Shown here one piece after another: positions 51,729-62,599 of a stretch of 64,000 nucleotides of DNA (position 1 is the stretch's first letter; each line of letters opens with the position of its first letter). The stretch is from Rhodamnia argentea. Taxonomy: Eukaryota; Streptophyta; Magnoliopsida; Myrtales; Myrtaceae. The stretch covers positions 4,508,001 through 4,572,000 of the forward strand of contig NC_063158.1 in NCBI RefSeq assembly GCF_020921035.1, in the 5' to 3' direction. A program made the translations under genes and the position numbers. The notes beneath the pieces were generated by a model. The model was not told where the DNA came from and ran no database searches. It worked only from the letters and a program-made list of their open reading frames with translations.

Positions 51729-53044
51729 ATGATGACAACTACTGATGGCACAACCACCGGGTCTTCCGGAGTCGACTATGAGGCCATCCAGACTGTCACC
51801 GCCTTCACGGTGACTGAGCCGCGCCTGACCCAGCCCGTCTCGGCCGCTGACCCTGCCGGCACCTGGATTTTCCAGAAATGCTTCAACGTGGTTCTGTACT
51901 ACAGAACGATGGTGGAGGGCGACACCGGCTGGGCCTTCTCCGGGTGGGTCAAGGACTCGCTGGGGAGAGCTTTCACCGAGCGGCCACTCCTCTGTGGGCG
52001 GCTCCGGAGAGGCGAGGGTGGCTGCGGAGGAGAGCTGGAGATCGTGTCAAACGACAGCGGTGCCAGGCTCATCGAGGCTAGGATTGGCGTGACTCTGGAT
52101 GAGTTCCTCGGCTCTGAGAGGAGGGCAGATGGTGAGGCTGAGCTAGTGCATTGGAAGGACATCGACATGCAAGATCCTCAGTTCTGCCCACTCTTTTACA
52201 TCCAGGTAAAATTGAGTAGTCCTAGACTGCTTCGGTCTCCTAAACTCATCCTAGACACGAATCATGGTCACCTGGGTCTCGTGTAAGTATCCGATTTTGC
52301 TGTCCTAGGACACTTCAATCAGTGGAGGAGGACAGGAGAGTTTATTAGAACTACCTTAGCAGATGAAGGTTGTGATCTTTCTCCCACCCTCATTCTGTTT
52401 GTGGTTTTCTTTTCCAGGTGACAAACTTTCAGTGTGGTGGGTATTCAATTGGGATAAGCTGTAGCCTGTTGTTGGCAGACCCAATCTCTATAATTAGTTT
52501 CATCAGCAGATGGGCCACCATCCATAATGATCTGAATCTGATTCCTGGAGACAGTGCACCCAAGAAACCCATCTTCTATCTCTCGAACATCAAACGTCCT
52601 GACTCACCATTAACCTTTCTCACCCCTAGTCCTTGCCCAAAGACCGTCCAGACATTGGTCTTCAAAGTCAATGCCGTTGGCGCGAAGCCCGGCGGGGAAC
52701 TGAGCAAGGCGGTCACGCTGCTGTGCACCGAGGAGGCGGAGAAGAAGCTGAAGAACAAGCTGGGGTCGAAATTCGCCTTGCTGGTGAAAGAAGAATCGGG
52801 AAATGTTAAGGCAGAGAGCGTTGAGAAAGGTGGAGCTGTTCAGGTCGAGACCGAGATGGTCACAAGTGAAGTAAGTTTGGAGAGTTTGGGCTTGAGCGGT
52901 GTGGCGTTCAGGAGAGGAAACGAGCCTGCTCTGGTCTCACATTGGGTTGCATCGGGTGATGGCTTCGTGATGGTGGCGCAGTGCGGCGGCGACGACGACG
53001 GCATGTTGGGATTTAATGTCTTCGTCACAATTCCTAGAGCGTGA
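51729..53044 (+). CDS. BAHD acyltransferase-like protein lacking the catalytic His and DFGWG motif
   Basis: Two exons (51729-52205 and 52418-53044, GT-AG, phase 0) join to 367 codons plus a stop. The overall layout follows BAHD/HXXXD acyltransferases: an N-terminal VTEPRLTQPV strand, a GRLRRGEGGCGGELEI region with EFLG, then CGGYSIGISCSLLLADPISI followed by WATIH. In the family this last segment reads 'GG..IG...SHxxADGxS..xF...WA'. Here the catalytic His is replaced by Leu176 although the Asp (180) remains, and the following Gly is Pro. Near the C-terminus the usual DFGWG is replaced by AFRRGN before EPALVSHW. At 367 residues it is also shorter than typical BAHDs (~430-460). It should not acylate by the usual mechanism. 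CER2-type proteins are a precedent for non-catalytic BAHD-like partners, but membership in that group is not shown. Confidence 0.85.
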
Positions 53045-53985
53045 TTACATTTATCATAAGTTGCACCTATTTGCCATTTTGGCTTCTATATTGATTATCT
53101 AACATATTGTCTAGTTTCTTTCCTTCTTGAGTTCGATGATCGCCTGTTCTTTTTCTGCTTAAAATTCAATGATCGCTTAAATGAATCAAGATCCTACATT
53201 TTCCGCGTAAAAAGTCAACCTCGAGCGCGAGCTCATTCACGCTTCAAATCAGATGCTCTCGCTGGTTCGTGAGCCGAAACTTTCAATGCCTTTTAGGATT
53301 CACAATATATAATCGAACGAAATAACTCGTCTCGAGCTTGTCGATCATCTGTAAAGCTCCTATGTTCGTGGAGCCTGAGCAAGAGTCCACTCCTCCTTTA
53401 TTCAAACCCTGACACCCTCAAGCAGCTGTTTCTTGCTCTTTTGCTCTTTCCGCAACGATTGGTCCGGAGGTTTATCGGACAAACCAACCGAGTTTGACAA
53501 AGAAGCCTTATTAGCTGGAAACGAACCGAGTCGACTAATTACTTCGCGACCCGCCATTAGTTCGCACGTTGGGGTGAATGAATGGCCACTGAGAAGAGAT
53601 AGCTTCTCGCAACGAGGCTCCCAAGAGTGAAGCTTGTCAGGAAACGGAAAAACTAGTGGATTACAGCTGCTCTTTATCGTGTCTTGTTCACGTGGGAGTG
53701 ACAAGTAGGGTCAACCTCAGTTCATATCAGAGACACCCATGAGATCTGGCTCTTCTCTGCGAAGCCTCCTTTTACTTCATGATCAACCCCAAGGGTGCTG
53801 CTGTCTGAAGAAACGTCTGCATATGTTTCCTGAATGCTCTGATATTCGTTCCAGCTGGCTTAAGCCTGATCGAGCTCATAAAACAATGAGAAAACAACCA
53901 AGTTTTGTTTCTTTATAGGCTAATCCTAATACCATTTAGTGCACACCAAGGAGCATGGGTAGTTGGTTAAAAAAAAAAAAAAGAA
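53045..53985. other. Intergenic downstream of the BAHD-like gene
   Basis: 3' flank and spacer. A minus-strand frame of 100 codons (53402-53704: LHSWEPRCEKLSLLSGHSFT, then LMAGREVISRLGSFP) is mildly protein-like but matches no family I know and has no clear splice context. I see nothing else. Confidence 0.4.
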
Positions 53986-53989
53986 TAAT

Positions 53990-54270
53990 GACACAAATGA
54001 TCATTGAACTTTGGCCTAATGAGTAATACCGTCTATGAAATTTTAATTTATTTAACGTGATTCCTGAACTTTTGACTCATGTTAAATTTAGTTCTTGGAC
54101 TATGTGAAAATATCCAATGTTGTCCATGAAATTGAATCTATGGAAGGATTACACTAGATGTGTAATGACGTCGAATGTTGGACTAAAGTTCGGAGATCGC
54201 ATTAAACAAATTAAAAATTTAGGGATAACGTTGCATATTGAGCCAAAGTTCGGGGAATATTGATATAATT
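53990..54270. mobile_element. Hairpin MITE, third family copy
   Basis: The inverted arms (gacacaaatgatcattgaac and ctttggcctaat on the left; reverse of the right arm: atcaatattccccgaac and tttggctcaat) and internal phrases (aatttatttaacgtgattcc, gaaaatatccaatgt) match the 28040-28441 element. It is shorter (about 280 bp), with no coding capacity. It lies 30 bp from the unrelated Mutator-like element at 54301. Confidence 0.6.
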
Positions 54271-54300
54271 ATCCCTAAAAAAATCTTGGGTTAAAATTGG

Positions 54301-55041
54301 GCAAAAGTACGTAATGAGTGTCAATAGTTGTATACGGCGTTCCCTTTAGTGCCAATTTGTTTGAAAAACAATTAATCCAATGCCAACTCCGGTGAGCATC
54401 ACCGGAAAACATATGTGGCGTCTACATGGCTCATCGGAGCATCCTAGTTAGCAAAAAAAAAAAAATCAATAAAAAAATCCACTTAATATTAAAAAAAGTA
54501 AAAATAAACTAAAAAGCTAAAAATAAGCTACAAAATTTTTTTAAAAAAAAAATCTAATGTTGCAGCTGCAGGCCCGAGTGCCTAGCGAGGCCTCACCTGG
54601 GGTCGATGAGGCCCCGCCATGGCTGGTAGAGGCCTCGCAGGCCCTTGGCGATGTGAGCCCTTGTTGCTGCAAAGGCAAGATTTTTTTATTTTTTATTTTG
54701 AATTTATTTTTTGTTTACTTTTAATTTAAAAAAAATTGACTTTATTTTTAGGTCCACATAGCATCTATGTGGATTGAACTTCAAAAGAAAAATTGCCACG
54801 TGAATACCATGTGGACAAACTTTTTTTAAAAAAATTCCACATAACAAGAAGAAATTAATAAAAAAAAATGCCACGTGTCTTGTTTGATCGGAATTAGCAC
54901 TTAAGTAATCATTTTTTGTCGGAATTGATATTTAATTGATCATTTTTTCTTCGATTTGGCACTTAAGTGATCCAAAAAAAAATATTGGCACTAAAATAGG
55001 TACCGTATATAAATATTGACACTCCTGCTGTACTTTTGCCT
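54301..55041. mobile_element. Second Mutator-like non-autonomous element with 10-bp target duplication
   Basis: The terminal inverted repeats are clear: the left gcaaaagtac...gagtgtcaata...tatacgg...ttagtgccaat is mirrored at the right end in the same spacing (reverse complement ggcaaaagtac...gagtgtcaata...tatacgg...ttagtgccaat). The flanks are identical: ttaaaattgg at 54291-54300 and at 55042-55051, a perfect 10-bp target duplication (9 bp if the first G belongs to the element). The inner part is A/T-rich around a GC-rich core (about 54565-54660). There is no transposase. Its architecture equals that of the 12451-13164 element, but the termini differ, so it belongs to another subfamily. Confidence 0.82.
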
Positions 55042-55464
55042 TTAAAATTGGCTAAGTGGTCGAGGCATGTATGGGCTTTGGATTAGCCGCACCAGGACGT
55101 TGGCAAAACAATGCTCATCGGAGCAACAGAACGCGATCTTATTTGGGCTTAACTCACTCACCGACCCAAGCCACCAAAAGGGCCCAATCATCGTCTAGGC
55201 TGAGAAGACGCTGTGTCTGCGAGCAGACACCTCTCTCATCCGACTGCGAAGTCCTCGTTTTGATGTTTGGTTAGCAACGGACTTCTTAGGTGAGAAACCA
55301 TCGTCAAGAACACGAAAGACCCAGCTTCATCATCGTCTTCTAGAACCGGTTTATCCCCTAATTCATTCTCTAGTTACGAATTCTGCATCTCGTTGCTGCT
55401 TCAGCACAAGGAAAGAAAGCTTTGCACCCACTTCTTCAGCTCACGGAAAGGAGCAGAAAGGGAT

Positions 55465-55468
<4 letters not shown>

Positions 55469-55498
<30 letters not shown>
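55469..55498 (+). repeat. (GA)n tract in the leader of the glycine-zipper gene
   Basis: About 15 GA units lie about 100 bp before the ATG at 55597, within the probable 5' leader, and a shorter GA run follows at 55529-55541. Confidence 0.85.
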
Positions 55499-55500
<2 letters not shown>

Positions 55501-55596
55501 TGAAGGAAAGAAAGGTATATCCGCGAGCAGAGAGAGAGAGAGATTGTTCTTTGGCTTCTGAAGAGGCGTTAAAGTCAGAGAGTGGCTTGTTGAAGA

Positions 55597-58500
55597 ATGG
55601 AGAACAATGTCAGCAACAGTAAAAGTATAAGTAGCAGTGGCAATAACATAGCTTTGAGCCATCAGAAGAAGCCCTTTCAGGGTATACGGGTACAGAATCC
55701 CTTTACTTTCAAAGTGGGTCAAGTATTCACTGGCTTCGGCATTGGTTGTGGTCTTGGTATCGGCGTTGGTCGCCCTATAAATCTGGGTACATTCTCTCTC
55801 CATCTCTATAAACTATTTCATGAATTTAAAATCATGGATTTCAGAGGAATTTTCAAGTCCAATGGTGCCAAGAAGCAATGTACTTTTTCTGCTTGAAGAG
55901 TTATATTTGTGTGTGTGCGTTTGATTTTGAGTTTTTGAGTTGCTAAGCTGTAAGGTTAGTAAGCATTGCATTTTTTGAATGAAATTTCCTGAATAATTAC
56001 TGCGATATGTTGGGGATGTCTACCAGGTGCAATACCAGTGGTGAACCAAGTTATGAGTGCCACCAGTGGTGCAACTTATGCATTATCTGGTGTCACAAGG
56101 CATATCAACGACGGGGTGAGTCGAATTGCAGTTATTCTACTTCCTTAATGTAACTTGAAGTCTTTGCGATATTTGGTCTCTTGTTCATTGATTTTCAGCT
56201 GAGGAAACTTGGAGCGAAAAATGTCGAAGCTGGTATTGGATGCGGAGTAGGCTTTGGCCATGGATTTGGCGTTGGTATGTCATTGTTCGTGATCCTAGAG
56301 GAAAAATTAACTTCTTTGTATTCCATGAATACATGTCTTGAAATTTGAGTTCACTTTGGTTGCATTATGAGATCCATTTGCCTTGAAAAAAGGACAAGTG
56401 TTATGCAGTCTATGTGACAGTTTCTAATGCATTTGGTAATGCCTAAAATTGTCTCAAAATGGTAGATGTAAGATGCGACATGGTTGTTGCAACTTGAAGT
56501 CAATGGTATGCAAATGTTTGTGTCAATTCTATTTCTTGCAAGCATCTCGGAGGGGGGATGAATGTGGGAGACTATATTGTAGAGGGATTCTTCAATCTTC
56601 AAGTGCCTGTATTGGCATACAGAAAGAAAGCCCTGCCTTTAAATTTGCATAGATGATTAAAAGCTAAAAAGCTGACTGTCTGTAAGCATTAGGAAAGAGT
56701 AGTCATTCCCAGAGTATGTTTCAATATCCGAATTAACAGAAGAAAAATGTCATGATGGGATCACATATTATGGATTTTGCTGATCAGCTGACTGTTTCAG
56801 AAAGTATGGGTGTGGTGCTCTCTTATATTAAGCCAGAATATTGTTGGCAGTGATTGCCTCTAAGAGAGATCGTGGATGTTTTATTTTTACTTGTAACTAC
56901 ATGAAAATTATCATATTTGGTAAATGCGGATGTATTTTAAAAAAAGTTGGGGCTTTTTTTAAGTAGATGGTTTTTCAATATAGTGGCAGTCTTTTGATTC
57001 TCTAGCAATATATGTTTTGTTTTGCTGTATAATCCAAATACCTCTATTTCTTCTATAGATTTATTCTGGAAACTAACCATCAATATTGTTTCCTCTCTCT
57101 CACACACACTGTGTAAGCTCACAGTTTACACTGCCCTGCCCTCTGTATTTCAATACTGAACAATGCATGCTTACTTCAACAGGACTTGCACTGAAGCCTG
57201 GAGTGATGAATCAGATACAATTTAGTGTACTAGTATGTATTAACTTCTTGATGTCTTCTGTGTTTTTTGTCATGTTGACTTCAGTCAGTCATCTGAATGC
57301 CAACTCTGAATTTGGCAGCAACTCATGACAAAGGTGATGACAAAATTTGGGATGGCTCCCAATATATCCATTGGGCAGGGAGCCTTTCCAGCTTCTCTTC
57401 AAGCGGGCTTGAACATGACAAACATGCCCTCAAATGCAAACCAAATAGGAAATCCTATGCAGCTTACTCCCAAGTTATCTGGGAGCATATCACCAGGACT
57501 CCCAGAAATGGGAACTACGGGCTTGGGTTCTTCACATGAAAGTTTTTCAGCCACGACCTTTCCAGAGGACCCGTCCATTACCAGTCAAACAGAGAAGGTT
57601 ATAAACAACTTCTTGCAAAATCCTGTTCTGAAGCAAGAGGACAGCAAATTAAATGATCTGGTATGTGGTGGATTTAGAACATCACAAACTTCATATTCCT
57701 CGTAAGAATTTGTCTGGTAATTCTAATATTGAGAGATTTTGATAGTTTTATTTTGCCTTCTATTTATCATGCCTCATTCTTAACTCCTTTTGCTTTTTTC
57801 CTATTTTGGTTCAGCTATTTTCTGATTGCATGAATTGCTAGTCAGAACAAAATTGTCAAGTTATATGTTGGAATGATGTCCTGTTTCTTGTGTTGATTTA
57901 GTTGATAAGGGGCAATGGAACCGTTGCTATGGCTAACTGTAATTGCTGCAGTAATTTTCTTGGCTGCTGGTAGGTTTTTGTTTTCTTCATATGGGTGGGA
58001 CTGCTGTTAAGTTCATTTCATTGTGGCAGTTGAATTCAATATGCGGTAACACTGTTTCATCTGTCTGCAATGTTAACTTCAGAGGATAAGATCACTCAGG
58101 AACAAACAATCTTCAGAGTGAAATCGTTTATGTTTTCTGGTTTCTTATTGAAGAAAATCGTTAGGGTGGAAGAATATCCTGAAGAGATTTGTATTATATG
58201 CATCTGCACTATAATATTTTGGATCTGGAATCATAGATGGAACTGTGTTTGGGAACCACGCAACCTTTGACGACATTATCCTTTAGTTCTTGAGCAACCA
58301 CAAACATAGTTGAGGATAAGAGCACAAGTTTCTCCCGGTGATTTCTAACTAACTTAATTGCTGCATCCCTTTTAGAAGATTGCTGATTGTTATCATTATT
58401 CAAATAAGGAAAACAATCCGGTGCAAGTAGTTTCAAGGCCGAGAATCTTGTTTCACTTGAACTGCTATTTACGAACCGTAGCATCACTTCGTTTTTCATT

Positions 58501-59236
58501 AAATACTGGTTGGGGTATCTGCCATATGTCAGCGAGAGATATGTTTTCCCTTATCTTTTCATGGATGCAGCTGACTCAGTAGGCAAAAGCTTGTTGCTGT
58601 CATGATGCTTTTATCTTGGACAATTTCTTTGCCAAGAGTTTTCATGCTTTACTGTGGCATATGACTTAGTTCATGTGATTTTGCATTTATAGGTAGGACG
58701 CTTGCGGTCAGAGAATAACTTGCTTCAAACGGTAACTTTTACCAATATTTGCACCCTGTGTGCATTGGTTTATGTGGGGTGTCTGAGTTTGCATCTGTCC
58801 TTCTCGGGAGATCTTAAAGTTGACTTGCTTACTGCATTCGAGAAACCTGGTCATCCCCAAAAAATTTCCGTATCTTTGGTTAAGAGACCATGGGTTCTTA
58901 AAAATAGTCTTTAGAGGTGTTTGGCCTCCACAGTCAGCACATTTCGCATTGATATCTGTACCACTTAGCTGCTTATCTTCAATGGGGTGCAAGTTAACAC
59001 GTCATCTGTTTGGCTGATTGGTGGCCCATTCATTTAGTTCAATTTCTCTATTTATTTAGGTATTAAAGCATCAGCAAGTCATCGAGGAGCTCATGGAGGA
59101 GAATGAAAAGCTGCGCCAGATACTGGTCGAAGACTTAAAAGTATCTCCGAGCAAGATAAAAGGCACGTTCTCTAGTAGAAGTAATTCTCCATGCGACGAT
59201 TGTTTTGAGTGTCGAAGGAAACAAAGAAGAAACTAA
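55597..59236 (+). CDS. Glycine-zipper protein with C-terminal coiled coil (At4g08230-like glycine-rich protein)
   Basis: Seven exons join to 320 codons plus a stop: 55597-55786, 56027-56115, 56199-56274, 57183-57232, 57319-57660, 58693-58731 and 59060-59236. All are GT-AG. Residues ~40-65 read PFTFKVGQVFTGFGIGCGLG, then IGVGRPINLG. A second zipper is AGIGCGVGFGHGFGVGLALK (~105-125). Such GxxxG-rich segments usually pack as paired membrane helices. Between them is AIPVVNQVMSATSGATYALS, and after them MNQIQFSVLQLMTKVMTKFG. A disordered Ser/Pro/Asn-rich middle follows. The C-terminus is a predicted coiled coil (RSENNLLQTVLKHQQVIEEL, MEENEKLRQILVEDLK) ending in a Cys/Arg-rich tail (CDDCFECRRKQRRN). 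I recall a plant glycine-rich protein with the same zipper region, but no function is established. A membrane-remodelling or tethering role is inference. Confidence 0.85.
58209..58499 (-). pseudogene. Antisense coding-like frame inside intron 5 of the glycine-zipper gene
   Basis: A 96-codon frame, MKNEVMLRFVNSSSSETRFS followed by ALKLLAPDCFPYLNN and later KDNVVKGCVVPKHSSIYD, lies wholly in the intron on the opposite strand. Composition (Leu/Val/Ser/Lys helices) suggests a piece of an ARM/HEAT-type protein. It may be a retrocopied or transposed exon of another gene. No neighbouring exons are visible and the parent is not identified. Confidence 0.3.
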
Positions 59237-62024
59237 AATGAAATACAATAATTTCCTGTGCAATTATCAAAAGTACTACATTAAACATCATGCTTGACCA
59301 GAGAAGCTGCTGCCTTTTTTCTTGTCTTGAGCTTACCCTGTTGAGTTGCCTCTGAAACTTAAAAGGAGCATGATCATCGTGGGCGATCTGTTAGAGCAAC
59401 AGGCAGCTGACTAAAGTTGGGGTTTCCTCACAATTTTATTTTAAATTAGGAAGCAATAAGTGCGCCACAGCTTGGAGGAGTAATTAACACAGATTTTTGG
59501 ATGTGCATAAGCATTCTATCTTGAGAGATAAACTGTGTGTTTATTATCGGACTTGCTTTTTGAGAAAGGAAAGAAAGATTGATTTGATTTGAGGAGGAAT
59601 GTTCTCTTGTCTTCGCAGTCTTATGTTACTCCTTTAGCGCATACATGCTTACTATTTTCTCCTCTTGATTGGAGTGCAAGAATGAAAATTAGTATATCTA
59701 GAACTCATGCAAAGAAAAATTGCCACTTTTCCGAACCTCGTCCAAATAAGTTGGGGAGGATGTCGGCTTTGAGCATGAAACATAGGGAGGTCTAGCTACT
59801 CCAACTTGGGGTATTAACCAGGTCATATTGGCAACTGTAATCTTGCACTTCGGAAAGTGTGAAATCTCAATAGTCGCGCCAGGGTAGTTAAGTATCTCCT
59901 AAGTATGGATGCACCACTGTGAAATTATGGAAGTCTGCCTCTATTTGCCACAGCCATGTGTTTTGGTTTCAATGTGCGCTCTGTGGTTTAGCAATAGTAG
60001 CTGCACTAGCTCGAAAAGCCTTCTGAGAGTGCCCAGTTTATATGCAGCAAATGAAAGTCAATCAAGCTATTGTATCCTCCAAACGACCTTGAATAATGGC
60101 CAAAAGGCCTGAGGAAGATGATTTGCATGCCTGACAAAGGCCTTCTTTTTTTTTCTGGATTTTGTGTCGACGTGAGTGCTTTTCTGATCTGATCTGTGCG
60201 TAACAGTTCGCGTCTATTGATGATAGAGTCAAATCAAGTGTATAGAAAATATTGCTTCCACGTTCTTATACTTGGATTCAATATCGCTCTCTCTGTTTCT
60301 TCGAGCGTGAGTTGCTTGGTTCATTGAGATGAGTTTGATCTAATATTTCTCCATTTAAGTGCTAATATGTACATTGCCTGCGATTGCATCGGTGAAACAT
60401 TGAGCTAAAGAACTCTAGGTAAAGGTTATGGAAAGGCTGCTTCAGTATCATGTTCTTTAGGGAAAGAATGCAAAGTTGAAAGAAAAAGGCATGATCCTCA
60501 CTCATTTTACTTTCTAGATGGAATCCAATGCTCACACTTGGCTTTTTTTCCTGTGGAAACATTAACCCCTTTATATTATCCTAAGAATCTGATTTCCTTT
60601 CTCCTTCCAGAACAGGAGAGATTCTCTATGACTTGGCTTAATTTTTCTCTACAGTATGTGAAGCTTTTTGGATCACTTCTACTCTTCTGCACTAGATTAC
60701 TACCACAATCCGCAACTCACTGCACAATGCTATCCTCTCTAACCTGAAATGGAACCTGAGATGATTTGGTTGCGATGGTGGCGTTGTGCCTGCTATGTTA
60801 CTTGGCAACAACACACACGTACCGGGTTCTTAGCGCGTAAATTTCCCTATCTGTGTGAACTTGCGGACTTTCCAGCACCATCCGTTGCCCGAATCTTAGT
60901 AATTTCTCGTGGAACAGATGTAAAACTTAGGAAATGTACGCTAACCTCCAACTTCCTTTCCTCCCACCTCTCTCTCAAACACACGCACGCATAGACTGGT
61001 ACAAAATGTGGGGTTGACGCGCCATGTGAACATCACTTTCCTACGATCATTGCTCCTCTGTCATAAAGCTATGGCTCAGCCCCACCATCGCCAATTGCCA
61101 ACCAATCTTGCCCACTAGAACTCTCAGGAAAGCCACATTCCTCCCATAATATCTCTCCCACAGTCCCACTTCACATCCCCCCAAAATAATAATAATAATA
61201 CAGGACAATAGTGTACCCTCCACATTTTCCCATTGCCAAAAGGAACCCAGGTTCTTTCTTCCTCATAATTCTACCTACAACAGCTTGCACCACCTAACTT
61301 TATGTTCATTCCCCACCACAACCAAGTATCTCCCCCATCCTTCCTTCTCCATCTACCCTCCCAAAAAGCCATCTAGGTTTAGGAAAATCTAATTGGGGTG
61401 TTTTCTCGAGTGGGTTCTTCAGACATGTTTTGACTAATAAAAGGATATCATTAGAGTTTTTCTTTGCCAAAAAAAGCAGAGCATAACTTGGAGTACTCCA
61501 AGCTACAAAGCTTGGACCTTTGCATGATCCATAACAGAAGGTAACCCAAAAAGAGTTGTATGGCTTAGAGTATTAGCAAAAATTGACGATAACATAAGAA
61601 GCAAGATAGGCCAATGTAGCTTTTTAAAGATGAGCAAGTTGAGCTTGGACAGTAACAGCTTTGGATGAATGACCCATCTGTCTGTTTTGTGCTACTAGTT
61701 CAGGAGAAAGAAGAAAATGCTAAGATGGGTCTTACCAGGAGTGAAACACAAACCAGACAACATCCATCTTATTCAGCTACACTGTCATAATGCTACAAAG
61801 TGCTGTAAGCCTGTAACATCTCTCGAGAATCCTCACAAATCTTCACCTATATATGATAGGTAGGTACCCCAAGAATCGGAGAAGTTAAACAAGGGAAGGA
61901 ACAAAAACCATGACTAAATATGAAAAAGATGAAGAAGAGGACAAACAAAGGACAAAAGAATTACGGTGAAACGAAATCTTATTCTACACCAAATTCAAAC
62001 AAATGGACCCTGTGTAATAACTAT
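59237..62024. other. Intergenic between the glycine-zipper gene and the AGP gene
   Basis: About 2.8 kb: 3' untranslated regions of the two convergent genes and AT-rich spacer, with an (AAT)n run at 61185-61200 and pyrimidine-rich tracts. Short frames (for example 60538-60747 and 60749-60994, plus) have no recognisable domain. I see no RNA gene or transposon end. Confidence 0.5.
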
Positions 62025-62513
62025 TTAGAGCAGTAATGCAACTGCTGCAGATAGAACCATCAAAGCCAAGCTATTCCCATGAGCAAAAGCAATATTGCCT
62101 GGCGTGGAGGCCACCGGTGCCATGGAGGGGCTCTTTCCTGGAGGCGAGGGAGGAGAGGGCGGTGTCGAAGGTTCCATCATGGGTGGAGGTGAGCTCATGG
62201 CAGGGCCGGGGCTCGTCGTAGGGGTGGAAGCCGGAGGAGACATCATCGGCGGAGGTGACGAGACAGGGGTGGCTGCAGGGGCCGGGGTCATGGTGGTCGG
62301 TGGAGGCGACGAGACAGGGGTGGCCGTGGGGGGCGGGGTCATGGTGGTCGGCGGCGGAGCCATCACGGTGGTGGGAGGGGTGGCAATGGAGGAGGGTGGC
62401 ATTGTCATGGGGGTGGTTGAAGGGGTCGGGGAAGGAGCTTGAGCAAGTGCTGATGGGGCTAGAAGAGAGGACACGAGGAGGATTGAGCAAAGCATGACAC
62501 TGTGGAGGGCCAT
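62025..62513 (-). CDS. Classical arabinogalactan protein (AGP), GPI-anchored
   Basis: Intronless gene for 162 residues. A signal peptide is evident (MALHSVMLCSILLVSSLLAP then SALA, cleavage likely after Ala24). The mature part is almost entirely Pro, Ala, Ser and Thr with AP/SP/TP and SPPP repeats (ATPVSSPPPTTM and ATPVSSPPPM). These motifs direct prolyl hydroxylation and arabinogalactan addition. The C-terminus is a short hydrophilic spacer plus hydrophobic tail (SLALMVLSAAVALLL), a GPI-anchor signal. Met is unusually common between the Pro blocks. Such proteins sit at the plasma membrane and wall and act in cell growth and signalling. The reverse strand shows long open frames only because of the repetitive composition. 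The gene looks complete and functional. Confidence 0.9.
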   Translation of the reverse strand: MALHSVMLCSILLVSSLLAPSALAQAPSPTPSTTPMTMPPSSIATPPTTVMAPPPTTMTPPPTATPVSSPPPTTMTPAPAATPVSSPPPMMSPPASTPTTSPGPAMSSPPPMMEPSTPPSPPSPPGKSPSMAPVASTPGNIAFAHGNSLALMVLSAAVALLL

Positions 62514-62573
62514 GCTTGTGCTTGTGGGAAGTGAACTGGTTTGGCAAGGTGGGAAATAATAGGGGTGAGGTTG

Positions 62574-62581
62574 CTATATAG
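62574..62581 (-). promoter_or_regulatory. TATA box of the AGP gene
   Basis: On the minus strand ctatatagc lies about 62 bp upstream of the ATG at 62513, giving a short leader of roughly 30 nt. Confidence 0.6.
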
Positions 62582-62599
62582 AGCCCGAGGGCAAACAAT

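Noticed and set aside
62071-62598. Several long frames overlapping the AGP gene on both strands
   Set aside because: They result from the repetitive Pro/Thr/Ser codon composition; only the minus-strand frame with signal peptide and GPI tail makes biological sense.
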